Assembly: GCA_023935145.1 (NCBI GenBank)
Contig: CM043699.1
Location: 70,217,638-70,281,637, forward strand
Origin: Bretschneidera sinensis
Lineage: Eukaryota > Streptophyta > Magnoliopsida > Brassicales > Akaniaceae
Length of the DNA stretch: 64,000 bases
Direction of reading: 5' to 3'
Shown: positions 34,182 through 45,559 of the stretch, in pieces
Layout of the letters: every line of letters starts with the position of its first letter
Numbering within the stretch: the first letter of the stretch is position 1
Position numbers and translations under genes: made by a program
Notes under the pieces: model-generated
Told to the model about the DNA's origin: nothing
Database searches by the model: none
Seen by the model: the letters and a program-made list of their open reading frames with translations, nothing else

Positions 34182-35036
34182 TCCATAGAATAATGTCAAT
34201 GACCATTACCTTGTCAAAGAGGTGATTTTGTCCTCTTAAGTAGAAGAATAATAAATGTTTGGGTAAAAGGCGAAAGGTCTATTGGACATAGTCTTTTAGG
34301 TTGGGGATTAAGACTCTATTTGGAACCAAATGAAAATTGAATTCATTTCATTTTCAAATGAACTAAAAAAAAAAATCATCTACAAATGAATTTAAATGAA
34401 TTTTTATGGTTTGACTTTATTATGTTAAATTATAAAATTCAATTGAATTCTTATGTTTAAAATGTTTAGAATAAATGAATAATTCAAAAAGATAGATAGA
34501 GAGAGATATAGGGTAGAGGAAAGTAGAGAAGGAAAGATTGAGGGAAAGAGAGAAAGATAAAGTATTTTGATCAACGTAGCTTTTTAATTTTCATTTTATG
34601 GAATTCATTTGTAAATTTTATCAATTTTGTAAAATCTACAACTAGATAACTCAAATCCATAATGAATTAATTTCAAAATGAATTTCATAAATTTTATAGA
34701 ATTTATTTGTTCCAAACACAATTAAGTTATAGTAAAGGATAGAATGAGAAAACACCAAAAATAAATAAAAACATAAATGGAGAAAAACTCTTATAGTGTT
34801 AGGGGCATTACGGGCGTTTTTGGTGAACTACTCGTGTTTTTAGGACATTGATGGTGGTTTAAATCACCGATATAGCTCTTTTTTCTAGTGTTGGGGGTAT
34901 TAAACTTTTCTTTTTTAGTGGAGCATGTGGTTTTTTCGAAAGGCATGATTCAAAAATTTGTGATCGATCAAGAGGTGTGATTGTGGGTTTGTTGGGAAGG
35001 ATTTGCAAAAATGGAGAGGTAATAGAGATCAGAAAC
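34182..35036. other. Spacer between elements E and F, with a candidate MITE
   Basis: No gene seen. 34313-34720 is AT-rich and ends in imperfect inverted repeats (CTATTTGGAACCAAATGA on the left, ATTTGTTCCAAACACA on the right) with ATTAAG on both sides (34307-34312, 34721-34726), which fits a non-autonomous DNA transposon. 34888-34945 is a direct repeat of 53984-54040 on the far side of element F. Confidence 0.5.
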
Positions 35037-35041
35037 TATTT
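35037..35041. repeat. Target-site duplication of element F, left copy
   Basis: TATTT, repeated at 53973-53977 immediately after the other LTR. Confidence 0.85.
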
Positions 35042-35706
35042 TGATGTAACCCAAAACACTCCAGCCCAATAAGAAACCTTGTGATTTAGCCCATAACACT
35101 CCGGCCCAATAAGAAACCCACTGATGTAGCCCATAACGCCCTGGCCTAATAAGAAGCGGCCCAATGAACCTACACACGGGCCCGGATAACACCTACAAGG
35201 CAACAACATGTGTCAAGCCTCCTCGACACGGCTAAGCTCACGTGGAACGACCAGGTCATATGACCGCCATGTCAAAGCATGGTTAGCAGACCTGACCCTC
35301 CTGCAACACGCGACCCATGACACACGTCATCCACTGATCACACAATTAAGGCCTAACCTCTGAAAGCAGAGACGGCATGGGTAAGGCTATACCTCCCCAT
35401 GTGGGCAATACTTACTCAGGGAACTATAAGAAGACAGAGGTATGGAATTCATAATTCATTCACACTCATCTATTTGTACTTAAGCCATTTTAGATTCAAT
35501 TCTCGGCCTCACCCCCTCTCAAGCCCTCGTCCTAATTTAAGCATAGGAGCCCCCTCGGAAGTCCCCCTTCCCCTCCTTCCGAGGGTTTAGTTCACCTCTA
35601 TTACCTGTGCAGGGCCAAGGCCACGTCAGGACCAAGGACACGTCAGCACCAAGACCACGTCAGCACCAAGGCAACGTCAGCCGTAAGTAATTTTTCGGCA
35701 TCAACA
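35042..35706 (+). repeat. 5' LTR of element F
   Basis: Begins with three 40-bp tandem copies of its own terminus (35042, 35082, 35122), each starting TGAT-TAGCC-like and including CCCAATAAGAAACC. A TATA-like CTATAAG lies at 35424-35430. Near its end are four 17-bp repeats containing ACGTCA (35625-35692). The 3' LTR has the same layout. Confidence 0.9.
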
Positions 35707-35709
35707 GAT

Positions 35710-35728
35710 TGGTGCCGTCTATGGGAAA
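35710..35728 (+). other. Primer-binding site of element F
   Basis: TTGGTGCCGTCTATGGGAA starts three bases after the LTR end. The same site in worn form follows D2's LTR at about 20604. I cannot assign the tRNA with certainty. Confidence 0.7.
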
Positions 35729-35784
35729 CCACAATCTCTCACTATTGCGAAAGCGAAGAAGTACAAAAGAACTCATCTGTTACG

Positions 35785-37298
35785 ATGTCGCTAAGAAATG
35801 GTACGAGAAGAACCTACAAGGAAGCAGCATGCTCCGCTCCTATCCGGGGCAGCACCCGCAGCCAACAATCTGGACCCAGATTTCCTATCATCCCCGAGTA
35901 TGCAACCCCTGGGTCATGCAGATGGCCTCCCGTCAGAGAGAAGCAGCCCCATCTCTCTAGAACCGACTCTCTTGATTATGAGGAAGTGACTGTGCATCGT
36001 GATGTTGCCCCTGTGACACAAGCCCAATTCCAAGAACTCTCCCGGATGATAGTCGACTTGGCAGCCCAAGTTCGGGGCGGAGGTCAGTAACCTTTCTTCT
36101 CTTCCCACCAAGCTTTCGAGCAAGCAAAGTTATCTAACAGAGATGATCCAACCTACAATTAGCCCCTTACCGAGCCTTTGCTGTGTTGCTGTCGGTCCAA
36201 GGAAAGCTCCTCCTCGAAGAGCAACTTCGACCTAGACAGACAGTTCGAAGAGATGGTAGAAAAAATAGACTTGGCCCTAAAACACAGAAGTCTCAGTATC
36301 CTGGATGAGCTTAGCATCCAGGACCCTCCGTTCACAAAAGATGTTCTCGAGACCCCACTCCCCTTAACTTCAGAATTCCATAGGTCAGAATGTACGACGG
36401 TTCGGGTGATCCCCTAGACCATTTGCAGCACTACAAGACGACCATGATGCTACATCGACATTCCGACCCTATCATGTGTCGCACCTTCCCCTTGACCCTC
36501 GAGAAGGCCGCAGGTACTTGGTATTCGCATCTAAGGCCAGGGAGCATTAGCAATTTCAGATAACTCAACTACGCCTTTGCTTCGCACATCCTCAGCAGCA
36601 AGGGACCAAAGAAGACCTCAAAGAGCTTGTTTAACATTATTCAACATCGTGGAGAAAGGCTCTGGGCCTACATATCCAGATTCAACACAGCCGTTTGGAA
36701 AATCGCAGACCTCGACCCAAATGTCCAGATGATGGCCTTTAAGAATGGGCTAAGGTCCGAGATTTTCAGCTCCAAGCTCACCCGGCACCCACCCAAGAAC
36801 ATGAACAAGGTCTTGGCCCGAGCAGAGAAGTATATGCTGGCAAAAGATGACTAGGCATTCAGAAGAGAGAGAGAAGGAGAAATAGAGAAGAAGAGAAAGG
36901 ACATCGATCCACAAAGAGGGGCGGTTAAGAGACCCCACCAAGACAATAGGTACAAGCCCTACCCTCGGTTCGATGGTTTCATCCCCCTCAACGCATCCAA
37001 GACTAATGTCCTCATGCAGCTTCAAGACAAGTCAGTCCTCCAATGGCAGCCCAAGACGCCACACCTTAGTGGGGATCGGAGACAATGGTATCGTTTCCAC
37101 AAAAACTACGGCCATAATACTGAAGAGTGCCATGCCCTAAAAGAACAAATCGAGGCCCTCATCAGCCGAGGGAACTTGAAGGAATTTACAAGGCCCCAGA
37201 GAAAGAAGGAGCCCACTCGGCCAAGAAGAGACTCTGAGCTACTCCACCCCCGACAGCAAGAGCAGCGGGATCCCCTGAGGGACTCTAGGATTAGGTAA
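35785..37298 (+). pseudogene. gag of element F
   Basis: The ATG at 35785 opens 101 codons ending in a helical segment (QAQFQELSRMIVDLAAQV). After stops and frame changes the capsid domain appears at 36395-36850: YDGSGDPLDHLQHYKT, TWYSHLRPGSI, LFNIIQHRGERLWAYISRF, LARAEKYMLAKDD. The zinc-knuckle region (37088-37131) reads YRFHKNYGHNTEEC, so the first cysteine has become tyrosine. A basic tail follows to 37298. Stops such as those at 36087 and 36852 fall in positions that are Q in element D2. Confidence 0.82.
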
Positions 37299-37463
37299 GA
37301 ATGATCCAATCAGAAGAAACAGGAGGTGATGACTACCACCCGAATCATCAAGACAATTTGTGGAGGACCAGTCACCAGAGGAGGTTCAGGAAAGAGCAGC
37401 AAAATATACGCCTGAGCTGTCGCCTCTGTCAGCGGCCCCCACAAACAAAGGAAGTCGAGTCTA

Positions 37464-38160
37464 ATGATCTCCTTTATAACGGATAACTTGGAGGATGTAA
37501 AAATTCCTCATGATGATACAGTAGTGGTCTCCCTCCTAGTGGCCAATCATGAAGTACGACGCATTTTGATTGACAACGGAAGCTCCGCAGATATATTATT
37601 CTATGATGCCTTCCAGCGCATGGAGCTTAAGGATGAGCGTCTAGAGCCAGCCCCGACCCCACTTTATGGTTTCGACGGATCTCCAATCTTCGCTAAGGGA
37701 AGCATAATCCTCCCTATTATCGCAGGGACAGCGCCACGGACCTCCACTGTGCAAACCACTTTCTTGGTGGTAAAGCAACCCTTCTTTGACAACATGATAA
37801 TTGGGTGACCCACCCTCAACAAACTGAAAGCTGTTATCTCCACGTACCATCTGAAGGTCAAGTTTCCTACCAGTGAGGAAGTGGGAATAATCAGAGGTGA
37901 TCATAGGGCCTCTCGATCCTACTATCTGAATGCTATCAAAGAAGGAAAGAAGACAGAAGCCCTGCCCTTCGAGGTGGAAGACCTCAGGGATGAAATGAAG
38001 ACCCCAAGAGGGAAACCAATGGAAGAGATGACTTCAATGCCTCTGGGGGAAGACCCCACCCGAACTGTCCAGATAAGATCAAACTTCTCGGAAAAACATA
38101 GGGAAGAGCTCCTCTCTGTCCTCCATCAGAACCAGGACTTGTTCGCCTGGTCAGCGTAGG
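37464..38160 (+). pseudogene. Protease region of element F
   Basis: An open frame 37464-37808 carries the retropepsin-like motif ILIDNGSSADILF (D-N-G-S), a usual Tat-group form of the catalytic site, and PLYGFDG downstream. After a stop at 37806 the frame continues (LNKLKAVISTYHLKVKFPT) into the pre-RT linker with EDPTRTVQI and NQDLFAWSA before a stop at 38158. Confidence 0.82.
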
Positions 38161-39360
38161 ACATGCTTGGGGTCGACCCCAGGACCATTGAGCATTGCCT
38201 AAACGTAGACCCAAAGTACAAGCCAATCGTCTAGAAGAAAAGGACTTTCGCCCCCGAACACTAGGTTGCCATCAACGCTGAGGTAGAGAAACTACTTAAG
38301 GCTGGTTTCATCCGAGAGGCAAAATACCCCACGTGGGTGTCGAACGTAGTGATGGTCCGAAAGGCTAATGGTAAATGGCGAATCTGCATTGACTTTACCA
38401 ACCTAAATAAAGCATGTCCAAATGATAGCTTTCCTCTCCCGCGAATCGTTCAACTGGTGGACGCCACTTTGGGGCATGAACTCATCTCCTTCATGAACGC
38501 GTACTCCGGTTACAATCAAATTTTTATATATGGGCTAGACCAAGAGAAGACCACCTTTACCACTGACCGAGGGTTGTATTGCTATGAGGTTATGCCCTTC
38601 GGACTCAAGAATGCCGGTGCAACCTATCAAAGGCTGGTGAACAAAATCTTCAAAGGGTAGATAGGGTGAAACATGGAGGTCTACGTGGATGATATGCTGG
38701 TTAAGAGTATAGAGGCACAGAAGAACGAATCTGATTTAGAAGAAGCATTTGGAGTGCTACACAAGCACAACATGAGATTGAATCCAACGAAGTGCGTGTT
38801 CGGAGTAACAGGAGGAAAGTTCCTTGGGTTCATGGTCACCCAAAGGGGAATAGAAGTCAACGTTGAAAAGATAAATGCCATTCTTGATATGACCCCTTTT
38901 AAGTCCCTGAAAGAAGTACAGTGGCTCACCGGAGAATCGTTGCCTTAAGTCGCTTCATGTCTAAGTCTACGGAAAGGTGCCTACCCTTCTTCAAGGCCAT
39001 CGGGAAGGTCAAAGATTTCTCTTGGACAAAGGATTACCAAGAAGCATTTGAAGAGTTAAAAAAAGTATCTGTGCTCAGCCCCACTCTTAACCAAACCACT
39101 CCCGGGTGAAGAGCTATTTCTGTATTCGTCAGCTAGGCAAGCCACTGTGGCCTCTATCCTTATCTGAGAAGAAGAAGGCATTCAGAGACCCATCTACTAT
39201 GTCAGTAGGATCCTCCATGAAGCAGAAGTAAGGTATCCCCCTATTAAGAAGATGGTTTATGCTCTGGTGATAGCTGTATGAAAACTCCAACCATATTTTC
39301 AGGCGCACACGATCATTCTCCTGACTAATCAGCCTTTGAGGTAGGTCCTGCATAACCTAA
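38160..39360 (+). pseudogene. Reverse transcriptase and first RNase H of element F
   Basis: RT blocks are clear: LLKAGFIREAKYPTWVSNVV, WRICIDFTNLNKACPND, NAYSGYNQI, VMPFGLKNAGATYQRLV and the intact catalytic YVDD (about 38681-38694). Two stops lie between the last two blocks. A one-base shift near 38935 separates these from RIVALSRF, and the first RNase H (39080-39360) is heavily frameshifted. Confidence 0.86.
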
Positions 39361-39374
39361 GTGTTTCCGGGAGA

Positions 39375-40028
39375 ATGGTAAAGTGGACGGTGGAGCTAGG
39401 GGAATTCAATATCCAATACCATCCATGGAAGGCAATAAAGGACCAAGCCTTGGCAAACTTCATAGTCGAGACGACCCTATCCACAGATTTGGGCGAAGCA
39501 ATGGAAACAGAATCTGACAAACCCCCTCCTAAGTGGACCCTCCATGTGGATGGATCTTCGAATGCGGTAGAAAGCGGAGTAGGACTCATCCTTCGCAGCC
39601 CCGACGGCTTCACGGTTGAGTACGCCTTAAGATTTGAATTCAAGACTTCCAATAACGAGGTAGAATACAAAGCCCTGTTAACTGGACTAAAATTGCCCAA
39701 AACATTGGCTGCCGAGGCAGTGGACATGTTCAGCGACTCCCAACTTATAGTAAGTCAGGTGACAGGGAAATTCGAGACCCGAGGAGAGAAGCTCGCCCAA
39801 TATCTCCAAAAGGTGAAAGAGCTCACGGCAAAGTTCAAGGCTTTCCAAATAACTCAAATTCTGCGGGCCAAAAATGCCGAGGCAGATACTCTGGCCAACC
39901 TGGCCTCCTCCTGGCACCTGGAAACAACCCAAGCTATCTACCTGGAAACTCTCTCCGCTCCTAATATAGATGAAGCCCTGATCTTACTAGTAAAAAAGGA
40001 AGAAACATGGATGGACCCGATCCTTTGA
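39375..40028 (+). pseudogene. Second (archaeal-type) RNase H of element F
   Basis: A 217-codon open frame. After the tether (VKWTVELGEFNIQYHP) it contains WTLHVDGSSNAVESGVGLIL with the first catalytic aspartate, NNEVEYKALLTGL with the glutamate, FSDSQLIVSQVTG with the second aspartate, and NAEADTLANLAS with the last. This is the extra RNase H known in Tat-lineage gypsy elements. It looks intact as a domain, though neighbouring domains are broken. Confidence 0.88.
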
Positions 40029-40139
40029 TATTTGAGGAATGGAGAAGTCCCCGAACAGAAGGGAGAAGCGAGAAAACTAATCTCCCGCACATCCCGCTAC
40101 ACAGTTATAAACGGATAGTTATATAAGAGGGCTCTGACC

Positions 40140-41297
40140 ATGCCTTACTTGAGATGCCTCAACCCTGTCGAGGCCAATTATGCTCTCCGAGAAGTCCACG
40201 AAGGCATATGTGGGAATCACCTAGGAGCTCGAGCCCTCGACTTCAAAGTTCTTCGCCAAGGGTATTATTTGCCCAAAATGAAAGAAGACGCAGCTAACCT
40301 GGTCAAAAAATGTAGAAACTGTCAACAGTACTCTCCAGTGCCGCACCAGCCCGCTAACCCCCTCACCTCGATCACCAACCCTCTCCTCTTCGCCATGTGG
40401 GGGATGGATATTCTTGGCCCGTTCACCGCAACAACTGGACAAAAGAAGCATCTCATTGTGGCCATCGATTATTTCACCAAGTGCGTTGAGGCAAGCATCA
40501 CGGATTACCAAACCCGAAACTTCTTTTGGAAATCGATCTTGTGTCGGTTCGAGATTCCTCGGGTGTTGGTCACCGATAACAGAAAGCAGTTCGATAGCTC
40601 CCGGTTTAAAACATTCTATGAAGACCTCCGCATCGAGCATTAATTCTCGTCCGTTGGATATCCGCAGGCCAATGGTCAGGCCGAAGTTACCAACAGAACC
40701 CTCCTTCAAGGAATCAAGAAAAGACTGGACGATAAGGATAGGCAATGGGCTGATCAGCTCCCCAATTTTCTTTGGGCTTATCGCAAAACTGTACGTACGC
40801 CAACGGGAGAAACTCCATTCTTCATGACGTACAGTTCGGAAGCTGTCATCCTCCTCAAAATCGGAATACCATTGATACACGTGCAACTCTTTGAATCGAG
40901 TAACAATTAAGAAGGCTTACGGATGAACTCAGACTTAGTTGACGAAGCCTGGGATAGAGCCCAAATTCGTTTAGCTGTGTACCAACAGAGGACAACCCGA
41001 TACTACAACTCCAGAGTTCAGAATAGGGACTTCAAGCTCCACAACCTCGTCCTTCGAAAAAGCGAAGTGTCTCATCCTTGGCACCTAAGAAAGCTTGTTC
41101 TAAATTGGGAAGGCCTATACAGAATCCCAAGAGTTTGCCGGACGGGCACTTTTGAGCTCGAGGAATTGGATGGCAAGATAGTTCCTCATACTTGGAACGC
41201 AGAGAACCTCCGCAAATTCTATCAAAGAAATGTAATAGCAGAAAGTAAAGAAATAATAAAGCTCAAGTTTGAAGGAAAAAGTTCAGAATTTCATTAA
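40140..41297 (+). pseudogene. Integrase of element F
   Basis: HHCC zinc domain (CGNHLGARAL...CRNCQQYS), then the core with WGMDILGPF and AIDYFTKCVEA. The second catalytic aspartate is in VTDNRKQF, where the usual glycine after DN is arginine. A stop at 40641 is followed by GYPQANGQAEVTNRTLL with the catalytic glutamate. The C-terminal region (40923-41297) has GLYRIPRVCRTGTFELEELDG and ends at a stop at 41295. Confidence 0.87.
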
Positions 41298-41375
41298 CTT
41301 AAAATTCAAAGTACAAAAATTAGGCACTACCGGCCTCGGATACAAAAGACAAAAATAAAATCTATCCTAAGAAGC

Positions 41376-41475
41376 AGAGGCCTCCTAGGCCTCACCCCCT
41401 ACAACCTCCTGGGTCTCGCTCCCTGCAACCTCTTGGGCCTCGCCCCCTGCAACCTCCTAAGCCTTGCCCTTTACA
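41376..41475. repeat. About 27-bp tandem repeat at the end of the antisense gene
   Basis: Four degenerate units of the form CCTCGCCCCCTGCAACCTCC overlap the 3' end of the antisense frame and would extend its tail or form its 3' UTR. Confidence 0.65.
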
Positions 41476-43408
41476 ATCTCCTGGACATTAGTCGCAACGA
41501 TGTCCTTTGCGTGCCCACCAGCAACAGCAGCACCCGACTCCCCTAAGAGGGCCCCCAAGTCAAGGTCGAAAAAATCGACCTTCGGGTAGAAGGACTCAAC
41601 CTTCCTCTTAGCCTCATTGAAGCTCATTAGGAACTGAACCCCGGACTCCTCCAGCAAGGCCTCCTCTCTCTCGGCAGCCTTGGTAACCACCTCCTTCATC
41701 TCGGCCCTCAACAGCCCATTCTCTTCCTTAGAGCTTCCTCGGCCCGGCGGCAGTGGTCCCTCTCTATGACCGCTGTGTCCTTGGACCTTTCGATCGCCTC
41801 AAGAGAAGAGGATAAGGCCCGAACCAAATCCCAGGTCTCCTCCAGCTTATACTCGGCCTTTGCCAAGTGCTTGGCCATGTCAACACTTCGCCGAGCAAGG
41901 ATCCCAGCAAGGACTCCAGCCTGAAACAAAGGCATTGTTAGAAATAGTTGAAAAGAAAAGAAAATGGATTGAAGAATCAGGACGAAGGAAAGAAACCATA
42001 CCTGGGAGGCAGCAGTCTTCAAGGCCGAGCAAAAAGCCTCGAAGGGCTTCGCCGAGATCTCCAACATATCACAGGGGGGATCCCCATTATAAGGTGTTCG
42101 CGAGCAACCTTCGGATGCGCGAATACAGAATCATCCACCCTCAGTGCCCACCGAGGCACGATGGTGGTAGCTACCCTAGGCCCCTCATTGGATGAAGACG
42201 GTTCCGGGTGAGGAGTGGGTGCGATAGGATCCACCCTCTCCTCAAGAACTGCAGGCCTCGAAGGGCTCTCCACTGTAATGGGCACCAGGGTTGAGGCCCG
42301 GGACTTCTTCTTCTGCTCTTGTCCAAAGCCACCTGCCTCCACAGCCCTCTTCTTCTCTCGGGCCGTACGTCTGGCCTTCTCTATTGCCTTGGTAGCTATC
42401 TCCATCTCTGCACAAAGAATGAGCATTAATGACTTGGAATAAAAAATTAAAATTGCTATAAGCTAAAAAACTAAGGGCTACCGTGCTCAAGATTCGGTGG
42501 AGGCTGGGAGGGCAGAGGTCGCGCTTGTGGAGTTCTTCGTTATCTCCAAGAACTTCGATATCCAAGGGCACGTTCAGCAAGGCTTTCAAAGTCTCTTGCT
42601 CTCGGTGTAGGAGGTGCGGCCTCTTGCACTTTCCAACACTCTCCAAGCTCCAAATGAGGGGCACATCAAAGCCCTCAGCACTCCGTATGAAGAAGAAAGC
42701 CCCCTTCCACCTCTTTATAGAAGAAGGCTTATTGTTAAATACCCTATTCAGTCTCCTCGAGCTTGCGATAACCCAACCCGAATGACCAAGCCATGCTAGC
42801 TAGAAGTGGGCTTTGAACATGTTAAGGCTCATTACCCCTCCCACCTCTTGGCACACAGCGATGAATGTTAGGATCAGCCGGATTGAGTTGGGTACCAGCT
42901 GACTCAGCGCGATACCAAAGTATCTAAGCACCGAGTAGAAGAATGGATGGAGAGGGAACCTAAGCTCGAACTTCGGCTACTGTTCATAAATGCATAGTTC
43001 ATAAGGCACCTGGCTCAGGAGGGGATCGCAAGCCCTCTCTCCTCCTTCTGGTGCCCTTAGGTGGTACTCCATAGGGATTCTATACTTAATCCTCATCCCC
43101 ACGAGTTCAGTCTCCTCCACCACACTTGAGATGGAGTTCACTTCGAACGTCCACTCCTCCCTCTCAGTATCTATGGCGTCATCCCTAATGATCATCGATG
43201 CCTGAACATCCTCCTCTCCAGATGACCCTCCATCCTCTTTCTCCTCTCCATCTCCTCCCTCTAGAATGTAAGGTACAAGAGCTAGGGTCCTATCCCGAGG
43301 AGCAACCTCCAAGGAAGAGACTTCATCGCTGGAGGAATCACTCATTGCTTCCTCCAACTCCCTCGATAGATCCCCGCTAACTTCACTATCGCCAGACATC
43401 CTACTCAC
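41457..43408 (-). pseudogene. Antisense gene of element F, PF04195-like ('putative gypsy type transposon')
   Basis: It lies convergent to pol, 160 bp from its stop. ATG at 43408 opens an acidic N-terminus (MSDSSSDEVSS), then RIPMEYHLRAPEGGERACDP. After a stop at 42977 the same frame goes on with FPLHPFFYSVLRYFG, LSQLVPNSIRLILTFIAVCQEVG and IKRWKGAFFFIRS, the signature of the plant 'putative gypsy type transposon' domain. Two GT-AG introns are evident on the minus strand: about 42481-42413 and 42001-41922 (CCCAG/GTATGG to TTTCAG/GCTGG). The C-terminal exon is coiled-coil-like (AKHLAKAEYKLEETWDLV, EAKRKVESFYPKVDF) and ends at 41457. One frameshift lies near a C-run at about 42075 and another near 41712. 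Function unknown; such antisense ORFs are known in some Tat elements such as Grande. Confidence 0.78.
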
Positions 43409-43524
43409 TAAGGAATCTCTCCGAGTGACTTCTAAGAAGACCGAGCGCTCTCAAACTATTTATTGCTAACCTTGTGCTCTTAAAATCTCTCAAAATGTAA
43501 GTGAGGGGTGAAATGAGGGTGGAT

Positions 43525-43536
43525 CCCCTTTTATAG
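43525..43536 (-). promoter_or_regulatory. TATA box upstream of the antisense gene
   Basis: On the minus strand CTATAAAAGGGG lies about 117 bp upstream of the ATG at 43408. With the introns, this suggests an independent transcription unit rather than read-through. Confidence 0.6.
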
Positions 43537-43808
43537 AGGTTGTGGCAAAAGAAATGAGGAGCATTAACTCAGCCCTTCAAACGAAAAGATGTGACGTTTG
43601 CTGTCACCCAGGTGCCGTTCCCACTCCACAAGGAGCCAGCTGTCATGAAGGCGTGACCTTCACAATGCTCAAAGCACCACCATTTAAAATACCGCCGTCA
43701 TTATAAATTATTTCGCCCACAAAAAGCCCATGGGCCCAAGGAAAAAGAGCCTAAGGGCCCCAAGTAAAAAAAAAAGCCCATGGGCCCAAAACAAATAAGC
43801 TCATGAAA

Positions 43809-44078
43809 GATTTCTCCAAGTTTGAGCGTATGACCTGCTTTGCATACGCTAGGCCTAGTTTTTCCAAGTCCGCGCATATGAGCTGCTTTGCATACGCTCG
43901 GCCTAGTTTCTCTAAGTCCGAGCGTATGAGCTACTTGTCATACTCTCGGTCTAGCTTCTCCAAGTCCGAGCGTATGAGCTGCTTTGCATATGCTAGGCCA
44001 AATTTTTCCAAGTCCGAGCGTATGAGCTGCTTGTCATACGCTCGGCCTAGTTTCTCTAAGTCCGAGCGTATAAGCTGC
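43809..44078. repeat. 48-bp tandem array of element F, left block
   Basis: About 5.6 units of 48 bp. The unit contains the inverted repeat GAGCGTATG...CATACGCTC around a GCTGCTTT-type centre, followed by a GGCCTAGTTTCTCCAAGTCC-type spacer. Interrupted by element G within a unit, at GCTGC. It continues at 51323. Confidence 0.9.
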
Positions 44079-45559
44079 TGATTACGCCCAAAGTGTAACG
44101 AGGTAGTTGTAGCACAGCTTTGGGGTGTCGATTCCACAGGGAAACAAGTTAACTATAAAAGAAGGTGTGAACTTTAACACAAACGATAAAAGATTGATTG
44201 AAAGAATTTGAATTGTGTGAAAATAGTGTGAAGGAAATTGTGTAAATAGATTTATGATAGAGAAACAACAAGGTTCCAGGAATCCTCCCTAGGTTCGTTG
44301 CCCTAATCTTAACTTGATTCAATTGTTTTTATCTCGATTACAAGTTTCACATCCCAAACAGGCAATCGGCAAATATTCAATTAAAGCACATATATAAGCC
44401 CTAATGTAACTGATATGAATTACTCTTTACTTTCAAGCACATATGACCTAACTTATAAATTATCAAGAGACGACGATATATCTACATGACAATATCGCAG
44501 CAATGGACAAATCTATAAAAGAGATCTACTGGACTCAATCACACCCAAACAAATATATATAAGAAGAGCATGACAAGACTTATATGGAGGAGAAGCATAC
44601 AATCATCGGATTAATAGGAAATCTTCCAATTAAATAAAGAATAAATCATAACAATGTTTAATGAAAACAATTCCAAACTACAACTGAATCAAATAAAGGA
44701 AGATAAGAACAACTACACCTAGGGATTCATCCCTTTGCCTTGCTTGGAGACTAGTCGGCCATGGGGCTCATGCTTCCTTGAGCTGCCTCGGGTCTCCCAA
44801 TGATTATCTCTGGTCTCTAATTTTCCTCTTAAAGACCCTTTGGATTGCTCTTAAAGGCCCTCTGGATTCACTTTATGATGATCTCAGATGATCCCAGATT
44901 CTCCAATGGTCCTCAAAGCTGAAGTGGAGTGGGTCTTATATAGGCAAATACCACGAGTGCAATGTGTTTCCAATCCGATGTGGGATGTGGGATATAGAAA
45001 TGTGTTTCCAACCGATGTGGGATGTGGGATTTAAGCCTTCACATGCCCTTTTACGCTGAAATCCCGCACAGCCCGCACAGCCTGACCTTTGTCTACTTAA
45101 ACTGCTATAACATTCTCTAGAAAAATCATTTTTACGAACCGTAAAATTCTTCAGAAAATAGACTTCCGGATCTTTCTAAGCATGTATGGCTCATCTCCTG
45201 GTTCTTCTTGTATCAATACAGTTTAATTTGCAAAGATGATTAATCTGTACGGACAATTCTAGCAATTTAGTGAAACTCCTTTCCAGTGCGGGCAGCAGCT
45301 GTTGCTCTTTTAAGCCCTCCATCTTGTCCTTCTGGAAGCATTCCTTCACTCCAGTATGCCTCGAGTCTTTATGCCTCAAGCAATGATAACTTTTCCTCCT
45401 CTTTTGAGCTTAAATTACCTAAAAATGCACCGAAATAGATCAATGATCCAAGAATGATACTTTAGAGTTGTTAACGTATAAAAGTGAAATTAAAACCTAG
45501 ATCAACCCTAAAATGATAACAATTAAGTACTATTAAGATGCATTTTATGACTCTCATCA
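44079..45559 (-). repeat. 3' LTR of element G
   Basis: Pairs with 49872-51322. Minus-strand start is TGATGAGAGTC. Contains the snRNA-like core: TATA 44935-44942, upstream element 44976-44986. Confidence 0.9.

Noticed and set aside
42019..42211. Plus-strand frames opposite the antisense gene
   Set aside because: No homology recognised; the minus-strand exons explain the open reading and the splice signals.
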